From: Methanohalophilus sp.
GTDB lineage: Archaea; Halobacteriota; Methanosarcinia; Methanosarcinales; Methanosarcinaceae
DNA length: 64,000 nt
NCBI RefSeq assembly: GCF_030156785.1
Contig: NZ_JASGLW010000001.1
Location: 124,001 to 188,000, forward strand
Direction: 5' to 3'
Under the pieces are notes generated by a model. It was not told the origin of the DNA. It saw only the letters and a list, made by a program, of their open reading frames with translations, and ran no database searches. Position 1 is the first letter of the stretch, and every line of letters starts with the position of its first letter. Positions 28,680 through 37,174 of the stretch are shown in pieces. The position numbers and the translations under genes are program-made.

Positions 28680-29111
28680 ATGAAAAAAGCAATAATTGAA
28701 ACTGACAAGGGTAATATTATTCTCGAATTGTTTGAAAAGGATGCCCCAAAAACAGTATCCAATTTTGAAAAGCTAATCCGTCAGGGATTCTACAACGGTC
28801 TGACATTCCACAGGGTAATTCCCGATTTTGTTATACAGGGAGGATGCCCGAAAGGTGACGGCACAGGAGGACCCGGCTATACTATCAAATGTGAAACAAA
28901 TGGCAATCCACATAAACACGGTACAGGCGCACTTTCAATGGCACATGCCGGAAAAGACACGGGAGGAAGCCAGTTTTTCATTACACACTCCCCTCAACCG
29001 CATCTTGACGGCATACATACCGTGTTTGGGAAAGTAATCGACGGAATGGACGTTGTGTATAGCATCGAACAGGGAGATGTGATGAACAGACTTCGAATAG
29101 AAGAGGAATAA
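28680..29111 (+). CDS. Cyclophilin-type peptidyl-prolyl isomerase
   Basis: Cytoplasmic cis-trans prolyl isomerase that helps protein folding. Cyclophilin active-site pieces: [13 protein letters not shown] (catalytic Arg), GALSMAH, GSQFFIT and the substrate-loop [18 protein letters not shown]. 143 residues with no signal peptide, the short archaeal form. ATG follows AAAGG. A GC hairpin (AGCC-TTT-GGCT) with a T-rich tail lies at about 29126-29146. Stop is TAA. Confidence 0.94.
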   Translation: MKKAIIETDKGNIILELFEKDAPKTVSNFEKLIRQGFYNGLTFHRVIPDFVIQGGCPKGDGTGGPGYTIKCETNGNPHKHGTGALSMAHAGKDTGGSQFFITHSPQPHLDGIHTVFGKVIDGMDVVYSIEQGDVMNRLRIEEE

Positions 29112-29288
29112 AGAAATAAAAAGCGGAGCCTTTGGCTTTCTTCTTCAATTTTGAAATGCTCTAGAACATTTTACAAAAAAAGATAGTTATCCATTACACA
29201 GATCCTGATCTTAATACTTGTTACGACATAGTTGCTGCTTTAAAGTAAAAACATATTTTTTTGTTTAACTATCTGATTGGATACCACC

Positions 29289-29314
29289 TCTATATATATG
29301 CATCTATATATATG
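29289..29314 (+). promoter_or_regulatory. Duplicated TATA-like promoter element
   Basis: TCTATATATATG occurs twice, at 29289-29300 and 29303-29314, in tandem 14 bases apart. It precedes the DUF166 operon by about 55-80 bases. Either copy could act as TATA box. Confidence 0.5.
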
Positions 29315-29367
29315 GGCATTTGTGATATGCCAAATCTCTGAAAGATACCTGTTCTGGAGGAAAGCCG

Positions 29368-30150
29368 ATTACATACAATGGTCCTGAGAAGATCCGCATA
29401 AGTGTCTGCTACAGTGATGAATTTGGAAGGAAAATAATAGGGAATCTTATCAATGACAGGAGATTTTGCACTTCCTGTGGAGAACTATGTGACAGTTGCC
29501 GGGATTTCCGGCCATCTTATGCAATGAATCTTGTTGAAATCCATGAGCTTCCGGCGGACTTGCCGGAATTTGTCGATGATCCCGAAGGATATCTTCCAGA
29601 GAAAATGCTGCCCTGTGATCTCCTTCTTGCACTCAACCTGCATCCGGACATACTGGCTACAGTGCCGGAACTCGTCAGAAAATCAAATGCAAAAGCAGTG
29701 ATTGCTCCGGTGGAAGATCCATTCCTTGCACCAGCGGGACTTGTTGGACAGTTGAAAAAGAAATTGGAAGAGATGAACGTTGAATATGAATTTCCTAAAC
29801 CGTTCTGTAGTCTGCAGAAAATAGGTCAGTACCACATTGATACTTTTGTAGAGCTTGGGTTTGGAAAGCCAGAGCTCCATATCGAGCTTGACGAATCCGG
29901 AAAGGAAATTGCACTGGCCCGTGTAGTGCGGGATGCTCCATGCGGATGTACATGGTACGTCGCAAGAAAACTGTCCCATTCGGATGTGGTAGATTTTGAA
30001 GAAACGGTTTCAAAAGCCCATCATGCATACCCATGCACTGCAAGTATGCAACATGATCCGGAACTTGGCGATACCATACTCCATGGTGCAGGGTACATAA
30101 TAAGAGAAAGTGTTAGCTCTGCAATTAAAGAAGCGCAAAAGGAGGATTAA
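29368..30150 (+). CDS. DUF166 family protein, probable ATT start
   Basis: Archaeal DUF166 protein of unknown biochemical role. The frame from 29368 begins ITYNGPEKIRISVCYSDEFG and carries a cysteine cluster FCTSCGELCDSC (C-x2-C-x3-C-x2-C) at about 36-45, then ALNLHPDILATVPELV, FCSLQKIG and PCGCTWYVARKL. The cysteines suggest a metal or Fe-S site. The first ATG (29524) would delete the cluster. In frame, ATT 29368 has GGAGG 7 bases upstream, so ATT is the best start; no ATG, GTG or TTG fits. Length 260 residues. First gene of a five-gene operon. Stop is TAA. Confidence 0.75.
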   Translation: MTYNGPEKIRISVCYSDEFGRKIIGNLINDRRFCTSCGELCDSCRDFRPSYAMNLVEIHELPADLPEFVDDPEGYLPEKMLPCDLLLALNLHPDILATVPELVRKSNAKAVIAPVEDPFLAPAGLVGQLKKKLEEMNVEYEFPKPFCSLQKIGQYHIDTFVELGFGKPELHIELDESGKEIALARVVRDAPCGCTWYVARKLSHSDVVDFEETVSKAHHAYPCTASMQHDPELGDTILHGAGYIIRESVSSAIKEAQKED

Positions 30151-30152
30151 AA

Positions 30153-30485
30153 ATGGCACACAAAAGGAAAATAGCTGTAGTCCGCTGCGATATAACCGCG
30201 GAAGCTTGCCCGGGAACCGGGTGTTTTAAGGCTTTCAATGAAAGGAAGGTGCATTTCAGCAATTATGATGAAAACACGGAAATGGCGGCATTTTTCACAT
30301 GTGGGGGTTGCCCTGGACGACGAGTCTACAGGCTTGCCAGATCCCTGAAGAAATCGGGGATTGACACAGTTCATCTTAGTTCCTGCATGCTGATGGAGAA
30401 TTACCCGAAATGTCCACATGTGGATTCTATTAAGGAAACATTTGAAAATGCTGGATTTAAGATTGTTGAAGGTACACACCACTAA
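30153..30485 (+). CDS. CGGC-domain putative metal-binding protein
   Basis: Small protein of the CGGC domain family, named for its conserved CGGC motif, here AAFFTCGGCPGRRV. Other conserved cysteines are in VRCDITAEACPGTGCFKAF and HLSSCMLMENYPKCPH. 110 residues, cytoplasmic. It is thought to bind metal; function unproven. ATG lies 2 bases after the DUF166 stop, preceded by AAAGGAGG. Stop is TAA. Confidence 0.85.
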   Translation: MAHKRKIAVVRCDITAEACPGTGCFKAFNERKVHFSNYDENTEMAAFFTCGGCPGRRVYRLARSLKKSGIDTVHLSSCMLMENYPKCPHVDSIKETFENAGFKIVEGTHH

Positions 30486-30498
30486 AAGAGGAAGAAAG

Positions 30499-30900
30499 AT
30501 GGTAAAGAGACTCATCGTTAAAATTGACGAGGAAAAGTGTAACGGCTGCGGTAAATGTGTTTCACCATGTGCTGAGGGGGCCATCCAAATAATCAATGGA
30601 AAAGCAAAGGTAGTATCAGAAGAACTCTGCGATGGCATGGGATTCTGTATCGGCGTTTGTCCACAGGGTGCAATTTCTATCGAAGAAAGAGATACTATAG
30701 ATTTCAATCCCGATGCTGTAGCCATGGCAAAAGTAAATAGAGGCAAAGCAAAAGAAACAAAAACTGGCCATGAGAATACATCAATATATTGTTTCCAGTG
30801 TGGTCTAAGTGAGAACGAAAGGTATCTTATACCCCTCAGGCATGGCAAAGAAAGCATATGGGTCTGCACCCGCTGTCTCCCATCACTTATCCACGGATGA
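30499..30900 (+). CDS. Ferredoxin-like protein with a C-terminal Cys-pair domain
   Basis: Electron-transfer protein with two [4Fe-4S] motifs: CNGCGKCVSPCAEGA and CDGMGFCIGVCPQGA. The second has C-x5-C-x3-C spacing, missing the usual middle cysteine, so it may hold a 3Fe cluster or bind differently. A C-terminal part carries CFQCG and CTRC, a likely zinc ribbon. 133 residues. ATG 30499 has AGAGG 8 bases before it. Neighbours suggest it supplies electrons in the same pathway. Stop is TGA. Confidence 0.85.
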   Translation: MVKRLIVKIDEEKCNGCGKCVSPCAEGAIQIINGKAKVVSEELCDGMGFCIGVCPQGAISIEERDTIDFNPDAVAMAKVNRGKAKETKTGHENTSIYCFQCGLSENERYLIPLRHGKESIWVCTRCLPSLIHG

Positions 30901-30906
30901 GAGCAA

Positions 30907-31869
30907 ATGATCCTGCTTGAACTTGAAAAACCGGTTGACAAGCTATGTGATTACACCTATGGCTTCTGCTGGAGTAGCAACTTTGATCGGGATTCCATTA
31001 TTCCACATCAAAAAGACTCGTCCTATACATACAGGGACGTCGTAGAAGCTCTGAAAGCAGGTGAAACAGTTCACGTGAAAGGAGATACAGGTGAACAATT
31101 AGCTCACAGCATGGGAGCAAGTATTGAGCACTTGGGTGGAAGCGGTGATATCGAAGATGCAGGCACAATTATTGTAGATGGGAATGTAGGTACTGAAGCG
31201 GCGATGGGGATGGTTTCCGGGACCCTCTATATTAGTGGAAAGGTTGCCGAGCCCATGGGAAATGTTATCGAAGTTAAATCAGATCGTGAAGGTTACCGGA
31301 AGTTTGTTTCAATCACGGATTTGTTGTGTAACAACCGGAAAGAGACAGTTATTTCCAATCAACTGGAAGGTAAAACCCTGATCCTATCCGACAATGTGAA
31401 TCGCGGTACAATAGCAGCACGATGTAATTGTGATGTTGAAATCCGGGTTAAAGGTGATGTTTACAATGGCTGTGGTCTTCTGATGCGAAAGGGTATCTTG
31501 ATTATTGAAAAAAATGCCGGAATGAACACAGCAGCACACCTTGACGGCGGCACTGTTGTTGTAAAGGGAAAATGTGGGGAATTCGCAGGTGCATTCATGA
31601 AAAACGGATACCTGCTGGCTGAGGAAGTGAAGGGTTATGCGGGTGCCGATATGAAGGGGGGCGTAATCCTTACTCATAAAAAAGCTAACATAAGCCCGCC
31701 TGCAAAGAAGGGGAAACTTGATAAGCAGGATATAAACTTACTCAAGAAATATTTGGGTGCGGGAATGTTTGCTTCAGTTCAGTATAATAAATATGAAGCT
31801 TCAGATGAAGGGAAATACATTACCATAAAGATGCGGGACGGGTCGTTTGTAAGGAGAAAAGTTGAGTAA
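30907..31869 (+). CDS. Stand-alone GXGXG beta-helix protein (GltB-C / FwdC-like)
   Basis: A 320-residue protein of the right-handed beta-helix type found at the C-terminus of glutamate synthase and in formylmethanofuran dehydrogenase subunit C. Repeated strands with GXGXG-like turns: GDIEDAGTIIVDGNVG, GMVSGTLYISGKVAEPMG, MRKGILIIEKNAG, LDGGTVVVKGKCGEFAG and AGADMKGGVIL. Probably a structural part of a larger redox enzyme; substrate unknown. Starts 6 bases after the ferredoxin gene. Stop is TAA. Confidence 0.82.
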   Translation: MILLELEKPVDKLCDYTYGFCWSSNFDRDSIIPHQKDSSYTYRDVVEALKAGETVHVKGDTGEQLAHSMGASIEHLGGSGDIEDAGTIIVDGNVGTEAAMGMVSGTLYISGKVAEPMGNVIEVKSDREGYRKFVSITDLLCNNRKETVISNQLEGKTLILSDNVNRGTIAARCNCDVEIRVKGDVYNGCGLLMRKGILIIEKNAGMNTAAHLDGGTVVVKGKCGEFAGAFMKNGYLLAEEVKGYAGADMKGGVILTHKKANISPPAKKGKLDKQDINLLKKYLGAGMFASVQYNKYEASDEGKYITIKMRDGSFVRRKVE

Positions 31870-32032
31870 TTTTTTAAGTTACTTAGCAGAAGATAATGTC
31901 TGTATAATCAAGTGTGGACTCACTCCAGAAACCTTGAAGGTTCTCACAAAGTTTATTGAATTCATACATGAAGATAAAGAATTGCCAGAGTGGCTGGAAA
32001 ACTTCAAGCGCTTTTGTGAGAGCGGAAAATAA
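31862..32032 (+). CDS. Small protein of unknown function, 56 residues
   Basis: Starts with TTG 31862, overlapping the end of the GXGXG gene by 8 bases in another frame. It reads MSNFLSYLAEDNVCIIKCG, then LTPETLKVLTKFIEFIH and WLENFKRFCESGK, with three cysteines and amphipathic helices. The AAGGAGAAAAG just before it is a fair ribosome site. No family recognised. The tight overlap suggests it belongs to the DUF166 operon. Stop is TAA. Confidence 0.6.
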   Translation: MSNFLSYLAEDNVCIIKCGLTPETLKVLTKFIEFIHEDKELPEWLENFKRFCESGK

Positions 32033-32099
32033 ACCAATCCTGCTCTTTGAAGGGCAGAACAATTAAATATGCAGAAATTAATCCAGATATGGTGTTAAA

Positions 32100-32513
32100 A
32101 TGGACTGCCTGTTTTGTAAAATTGCTTCAGGTGATATCCCGTCGTATAAAATATATGAAGATGATTTTGTCATTGCATTTCTGGACATAAACCCCGTTTC
32201 AAGAGGACACACAGTGGTAATCCCAAAAATACATATTGGCAGTTTTACAGAAATGAAACCGGATGATGCAGCACGGCTTTTTGCTTCCGTGAACCGGGTA
32301 ACCAAAAAATTATTGAAAGCCTTGGATGCGCCCGCTGCAAACGTGGGTCTCAATAACGGGAAAATCGCAGGTCAGATTGTTCCACATGTGCATGTCCACA
32401 TAATTCCCCGCTATGAAAATGACGGTGGAGGTTCCATGCACTCAATTGTCAGTGCAGAGGTGGATACAGATGAAATAGAAGAACTGGCAAGTAGAATAAT
32501 CAACAAATCCTGA
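32100..32513 (+). CDS. HIT-family nucleotide hydrolase
   Basis: Histidine-triad hydrolase or transferase acting on nucleotide conjugates. It begins CLFCKIASGDIPSYKIYED and ends with the triad HVHVHIIPRY; DAPAANVGLNNGKIAGQ is the helix before it. 137 residues, normal for the family. ATG 32100, probably from its own promoter (aattaaatatg). Convergent with the histidine kinase gene. Stop is TGA. Confidence 0.95.
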   Translation: MDCLFCKIASGDIPSYKIYEDDFVIAFLDINPVSRGHTVVIPKIHIGSFTEMKPDDAARLFASVNRVTKKLLKALDAPAANVGLNNGKIAGQIVPHVHVHIIPRYENDGGGSMHSIVSAEVDTDEIEELASRIINKS

Positions 32514-32517
32514 TAAT

Positions 32518-33954
32518 TCAGGCTTTGGGAACAGTCAACCAGAAAATGCTTCCACCTTCAGGATTTTCAGAAACTCCCACCTCTCCACCACTTAATTCCA
32601 TTATGCGTTTCACTATTGCAAGACCAAGTCCACTTCCTTTAATTGCACCCCTGTGAATCCGTTTGAATCTTTCAAATATTTCCTTTTTGTATTCATCCCC
32701 AACACCCGGGCCTTTATCAGATACACTTATCTTCCAAAAAGTATTCATGTCTTCTATATCTACTTTCACCGTACTGCCTTCAGGGGAATACTTGATAGCA
32801 TTGGAAAGAAGGTTTTCGAATGCGTTCTTAATGAATTTTGATGATTTTGCAGGGAATTGCCCTTTTCTGAAAAATGTAATATTAATCTTTTTTTCGCTAA
32901 TTATCGGATGCATTTCATCAATTGTTTCTGCTACAATTTCACGTAGATCTACGCCCACGAGTTCGACGTCATCGATTGATTCAATTTTAGCGAGTGTAGC
33001 AGCATCAGTAACCATTTTCAATAATTTTTCTGTACTCATGCGGATCCGTTGCAGGTATTTTTGCACTAATACCTCATCTTTTTCAGTGGACAAAAGGTCT
33101 GCATAAGCCTTGATTACACCAATTGGGTTTAGCAAATCATGCCTGAGGATATCAACAAACATTTCCTTTAGCTCATTGGAACGCTTCAGTTGATCTTCAG
33201 CTTGCTTGCGTGAAGTAACATCGACACAGACTCCTACGATTTTTCGCGGGTGATTCAAATCGGTTGAATCAATCCCCATACGAATAAGGATCCACTTCCA
33301 ATTGTCATTCAAATCATTAATACGGACTTCAAGATCCACAGGATTTCTGTCTTCAACCAGAGCACTGACAGTAGAAGATATCAAATCTACATCATCAGGA
33401 TGTACGAGATTCCGCCATTGCAAATAATCCGGATGTTGCTGCGGATCACAACCGATTATATCATAACAGCGGGAACTGATATAAGAGAATGCACTTGAAT
33501 CCAGATCATATTCCCATATGCCCTGCTGAGAGAGTTCGTTTGCCAGCTCCAGTCTTTGGTTATTTTTTTGGAGAGCGGATTTAAGTAATTCCCACCTACT
33601 GTATTCCCGATAAAAACCTATAGCAATAAGCAAGAGCCCTGATGCCGTAAGAAAACCTTCAAGGTATACACTGAAAAGATCGGGCTCCTTTGTGAATTCA
33701 TCCAGGAAATCAAACGTTAATCCGTAAACAAAAATAAACCATCCGAATAAGAGCGGGAAACTTCCAAGCTTATGTATTAAATAGAGAGAAAAAAGAGCAA
33801 ATGCCAGATAGGCGCCCTCTATTATTACATCACCTGTGTCAAAGGATGACTTTAACGGGAAAGCTAGCAGCCAGATTAGGGGGATTAATATCAAGATAAA
33901 TGAGGGTATAAGTAAATAATTCACTTGCATTTTCAATTTTTGCACTAGTTTCAT
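32518..33954 (-). CDS. Membrane sensor histidine kinase with PAS domain
   Basis: Signal-transducing kinase. The first 120 residues hold about four membrane helices, probably a sensor. A PAS domain follows at about 135-250 with a C-terminal PAC end (VGVCVDVTSRKQAE). HisKA contains ILRHDLLNPIG with phospho-His about 272. HATPase has the N-box NLLSNAIKYS, G1 DKGPGVG and G2 GSGLGLAIVKRI. 478 residues. No response regulator is adjacent. A broken copy of its C-terminus lies just upstream (34133-34350). Stop is TGA. Confidence 0.93.
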   Translation of the reverse strand: MKLVQKLKMQVNYLLIPSFILILIPLIWLLAFPLKSSFDTGDVIIEGAYLAFALFSLYLIHKLGSFPLLFGWFIFVYGLTFDFLDEFTKEPDLFSVYLEGFLTASGLLLIAIGFYREYSRWELLKSALQKNNQRLELANELSQQGIWEYDLDSSAFSYISSRCYDIIGCDPQQHPDYLQWRNLVHPDDVDLISSTVSALVEDRNPVDLEVRINDLNDNWKWILIRMGIDSTDLNHPRKIVGVCVDVTSRKQAEDQLKRSNELKEMFVDILRHDLLNPIGVIKAYADLLSTEKDEVLVQKYLQRIRMSTEKLLKMVTDAATLAKIESIDDVELVGVDLREIVAETIDEMHPIISEKKINITFFRKGQFPAKSSKFIKNAFENLLSNAIKYSPEGSTVKVDIEDMNTFWKISVSDKGPGVGDEYKKEIFERFKRIHRGAIKGSGLGLAIVKRIMELSGGEVGVSENPEGGSIFWLTVPKA

Positions 33955-34132
33955 CTTTAATTTTAAGATCGCGTGAATCTATATAATATTTTCTAAATAT
34001 AGATATGAACGATTAGAACCAATATAAGAACCAATGTATAGAGTTTAAGTAGAAATCCAATTAGCACTGATTTCCATAATACCTGTTGAATCTTCGGCTT
34101 GCTACTTTGTCAGGAAAAGAAAACATGTCGAA

Positions 34133-34350
34133 AATTCAGGCTTTGGGAACAGTCATATAGGAAATGCTCTCTTCCATCAGAGTGTTCCATCACCCTTACT
34201 TCGCTGCCATGCAATTCCACAATATACCTTACTATTTACAAGTCCGGGACTACTCCCTTTAAATATTTCTCCCTTGTGAGTATATTAAAACGATTTAATG
34301 TCTCTTCTTTTGACTCATCCAGAATACTCAAAACGCTATCCATTACACCA
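34133..34350 (-). pseudogene. Remnant of a histidine kinase C-terminus
   Basis: Minus-strand translation in shifted frames gives LDESKEETLNRFNILTREKY, then IVRYIVELHGSEVRVMEHSD, matching the ATPase domain end of the neighbouring kinase (YKKEIFERFKRIHRGAI; IVKRIMELSGGEVGVSE). The last 23 bases of homology (34133-34155) are identical to 32515-32537 at the end of the intact gene. Frameshifts and missing N-terminal domains show it is not functional. Confidence 0.75.
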
Positions 34351-34658
34351 ATTATAAAAAAAGGATGTCCATTGTGTGTGATTTTTTATGTATGTAAATG
34401 TGCCGAAAGGTGCTGATTATAGAGAATTATTAAAATTACTAAGTTACTGAAATTGCATTTTTATGATCTATACTCACATGGCCATCTTTTTCCTCAATTG
34501 CATTCACTTGGAAAATTATCAAGATTTAAAAATCCTCTGCAACCAATAATCCCAAGATGCTGGCAATTTTTTATGAAGGAATGCATTGGTTGATTACTAA
34601 TGACACTGCCGCCCCTGAAGAAGAATTTATATATTGACAGAAGCATCCAAAAAACACA
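34351..34658. other. Intergenic with a radical SAM promoter, no gene seen
   Basis: About 310 bases without a supported gene. The only clear element is TATA-like TTTATATATTG at about 34625-34636, placing transcription start next to the ATG at 34659, so that mRNA is probably leaderless or nearly so. Confidence 0.5.
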
Positions 34659-35723
34659 ATGAGGGATCTTAAACAGGGAGATGCAGGTTCATTTTATACG
34701 TACCTTACCGATGGCTGTAAAATTTGTCATAAAGGAGCGAAAATGGTCTTGTTCGTTACGGGTTTATGTGACAAAAGATGCTTTTACTGCCCTCTTTCTG
34801 AGGAAAGGAAAAAAAGTCAAGTATACGCAAATGAGCATCGTGTGGAAAATGACTTCGAAATTATAGAAGAAGCAAAACTCATGAATGCATTGGGTACTGG
34901 GATTACGGGCGGTGAACCGTTACTCGAAAAAGAGTTGGTGTTGCATTACATACGGTTATTGAAGAATACATTTGGGAAAAAACATCATATACATCTCTAC
35001 ACTGCATCTGCACCAGACAGAATTACGATCGAAGAATTTTGTGAAGCAGGTCTTGATGAAATGAGATTCCATCCTCCACAAAACATGTGGAAAAATCTGG
35101 AAGGGAGTTCCTATGAAAAGAGCATGCTTGAAGCAAAAAAAGCCGGGATTGAAACCGGGCTGGAAGTGCCTGCAATCGAGGGAGTTGAAAATCTAGTCAA
35201 GTTTGCCATGAAAAATGACTATTTCATTAATCTCAACGAATTAGAATTTTCTGATACCAATGCAGATGAGTTAAAAGCAAGAAACTACACTCTTGTGGAT
35301 GACATTTCTAATGCGGCAGAGGGTTCAAGAGATATTGCTAAAAAAGCTATCAATGGATCAATTAAAGCGCATTTTTGCCCATCCAGATATAAAGATGCCA
35401 TTCAATTGCGAAAACGGTTGATACGAATTGCAGAAATAACCAGCAGACCTCTTGACATGATTACTGATGACGGTACAATTGTTTTTGGAATAATCTATTC
35501 AGAAAATCTGGACAAAACTCTGAAGATCCTTCACGATAACGAAGTTCCGGATGAACTCTATGAAATAAAAAACAATACTATAGAGATTGCTGCATGGGTT
35601 CTTGAGGAGCTCGCAGTGAGCATTCAAGCCTATGGAAGAATGGAAATAGTGGAAAAATATCCTATGAAGGACGGGATGATTGTCGAGAGTATGCCAGTCT
35701 TAGATCCCAAAACTTATAAATAA
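34659..35723 (+). CDS. Radical SAM protein
   Basis: Radical SAM enzyme of unknown substrate (resembling archaeal COG2108 proteins). The cluster motif is CDKRCFYC (C-x3... C-x2-C type) at about residues 38-45, preceded by GCKICHKGAKMVLFVTG; GITGGEPLLE is the GGE SAM-binding motif. The C-terminal third (about 235-354) has AHFCPSRYKDAIQLRKRL and a predicted regulatory fold. 354 residues. Stop is TAA. Confidence 0.88.
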   Translation: MRDLKQGDAGSFYTYLTDGCKICHKGAKMVLFVTGLCDKRCFYCPLSEERKKSQVYANEHRVENDFEIIEEAKLMNALGTGITGGEPLLEKELVLHYIRLLKNTFGKKHHIHLYTASAPDRITIEEFCEAGLDEMRFHPPQNMWKNLEGSSYEKSMLEAKKAGIETGLEVPAIEGVENLVKFAMKNDYFINLNELEFSDTNADELKARNYTLVDDISNAAEGSRDIAKKAINGSIKAHFCPSRYKDAIQLRKRLIRIAEITSRPLDMITDDGTIVFGIIYSENLDKTLKILHDNEVPDELYEIKNNTIEIAAWVLEELAVSIQAYGRMEIVEKYPMKDGMIVESMPVLDPKTYK

Positions 35724-35813
35724 AAAAGCTATAGATGGGTAAGATTCCCAAAGCGCATAGCATATTGTCATTCAGAATAAATATATAAACGAAAATAGCA
35801 TAATTTAGTTGAG

Positions 35814-36128
35814 GTGTTCAGGCTGGAAGAAACCATAGAGGACAGGGTGCGAGCAAGGCTTATAAAGTATCTGGGTCGGGATGATACAGGTGTACGTAAG
35901 GTAGTCCTCAAATTGTTTTTGGAAGGTGGCAGATACACCACTGGAGATATCTATGAATATCTTCACAAAAAAGGCTTTGATGTAACCTATCGAGGCGTTT
36001 CTGCAATGGTTGGTCTTATGAACACACGCCTTGGAATCCTTAGCATTGATGTTACTGGTGATCACAACATTTACCTGTTGAAAGATGATTACAGAAACGT
36101 TGTTGATCTAGTTCTGGAAAATTATTAA
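35814..36128 (+). CDS. DUF2551 family winged-helix-like protein
   Basis: Archaeal DUF2551 protein, 104 residues, with a predicted winged-helix fold: TGVRKVVLKLFLEGGRYTTG, then DIYEYLHKKGFDVTYRGVSA and MVGLMNTRLGILSI. Possibly a DNA-binding regulator; unproven. The start is GTG 35814, about 27-30 bases after TATA-like AATATATAAAC, so translation from a leaderless message is likely. uppS follows within 15 bases. Stop is TAA. Confidence 0.75.
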   Translation: MFRLEETIEDRVRARLIKYLGRDDTGVRKVVLKLFLEGGRYTTGDIYEYLHKKGFDVTYRGVSAMVGLMNTRLGILSIDVTGDHNIYLLKDDYRNVVDLVLENY

Positions 36129-36142
36129 AAAACGTGGAAACC

Positions 36143-36973
36143 ATGTTAAATAGGCTCCTTGAGCTGTTATACAAAGGATATGAGGATTTTTTGTTAAGGG
36201 AGATAAATAAGGCCCAGCTCCCATCACACGTTGCAATTATCATGGACGGTAACCGAAGGTTTGCACAAAAACTGGGGAAAAGAACGGGCTATGGTCATCG
36301 CATTGGTGCAAATATAACGGAAAATGTTATCGAATGGGCTTATGAACTTGGAATAAAGGAACTTACCGTATATGCATTTTCAACTGAGAACTTCCACAGG
36401 CCACAGTCCGAGAAGAGCAATATTTTTGATTTGATCAAGGTAAAACTAGAAGAGTTGTGCATAGATGAAAGAACTCATCAGAGAAAACTAAAAGTAAGGG
36501 TTATTGGAGACAGGACACTTCTTCCGGAAGATTTGCTAAGAAGCGTCAGGAAGGTTGAAAAAGTCACTTCAGGCTACAATGAATTTACCCTCAATGTTGC
36601 AATTGCATATGGAGGCCGACAGGACCTTGTACAGGCAATTAGGGGAATTGCTCAGGCAGTTCAAAATGGTGAGATAAAAATATCTGACCTGACAGAATCT
36701 ACAATTTCCCGATATCTATATCCAGAAAAAGATACTCCTGTATCCTATGTAGATTTAATTATCCGCACTGGAGGCGATGAGAGGTTGTCAAATTTTCTAC
36801 CATGGCAAGCCAGTGGAAATGAATGTGCAACTTACTTTTGTGCACCTTATTGGCCTGATTTCAGGAAAATTGATTTTTTGAGGTCAATAAGACTCTATCA
36901 ACAGAGGACTGCTGAAAAAGAAAAAATCCTTTCAAAAAGGGCCTTTCATCTTTTTAATGAGATTTATAGATAA
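36143..36973 (+). CDS. uppS: Cis-prenyltransferase (undecaprenyl diphosphate synthase family)
   Basis: Makes long cis-polyprenyl diphosphates, in archaea the precursors of dolichol-type glycan carriers. Signature motifs: HVAIIMDGNRRFAQ, GHRIGANI, TVYAFSTENFHRP, NVAIAYGGRQDL, DLIIRTGGDERLSNFLPWQ and YFCAPYWPDFRKID. 276 residues from ATG 36143; GTG 36134 is in frame. It may supply carriers to glycosyltransferases such as AglJ. Stop is TAA. Confidence 0.93.
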   Translation: MLNRLLELLYKGYEDFLLREINKAQLPSHVAIIMDGNRRFAQKLGKRTGYGHRIGANITENVIEWAYELGIKELTVYAFSTENFHRPQSEKSNIFDLIKVKLEELCIDERTHQRKLKVRVIGDRTLLPEDLLRSVRKVEKVTSGYNEFTLNVAIAYGGRQDLVQAIRGIAQAVQNGEIKISDLTESTISRYLYPEKDTPVSYVDLIIRTGGDERLSNFLPWQASGNECATYFCAPYWPDFRKIDFLRSIRLYQQRTAEKEKILSKRAFHLFNEIYR

Positions 36974-37084
36974 AAATTAAACACAACTTTAAACTTCCTA
37001 TTTGAAGAATAATTATTGAATGAAAATGGCTGTGTCAAAAACTACTGACGGGTAGAGGATGAAAACACAGCCTTGTATTATCGT

Positions 37085-37174
37085 TCATCTTGTTTTGTCG
37101 TTTGTCTGCCTGAAATGATCATATTTCTCGTAATGTTCCGTCCTTTCAACAAGTCCTTTGAAGAATTCATCCAT
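37085..37174 (-). CDS. Possible 29-residue protein
   Basis: ATG 37174 is preceded by GAGGTGA at ideal spacing (gaggtgaatcacATG). The frame reads MDEFFKGLVERTEHYEKYDH then FRQTNDKTR and ends TGA. It is highly charged and could form one helix. Just beyond, GGCTGTGT and ACACAGCC (37028-37073 region) can pair as a hairpin. No homolog recalled; the strong ribosome site is the main support. Confidence 0.45.
   Translation of the reverse strand: MDEFFKGLVERTEHYEKYDHFRQTNDKTR

Noticed and set aside
29524-30150. DUF166 starting at ATG 29524
   Set aside because: This start would remove the conserved cysteine cluster and has no ribosome site.
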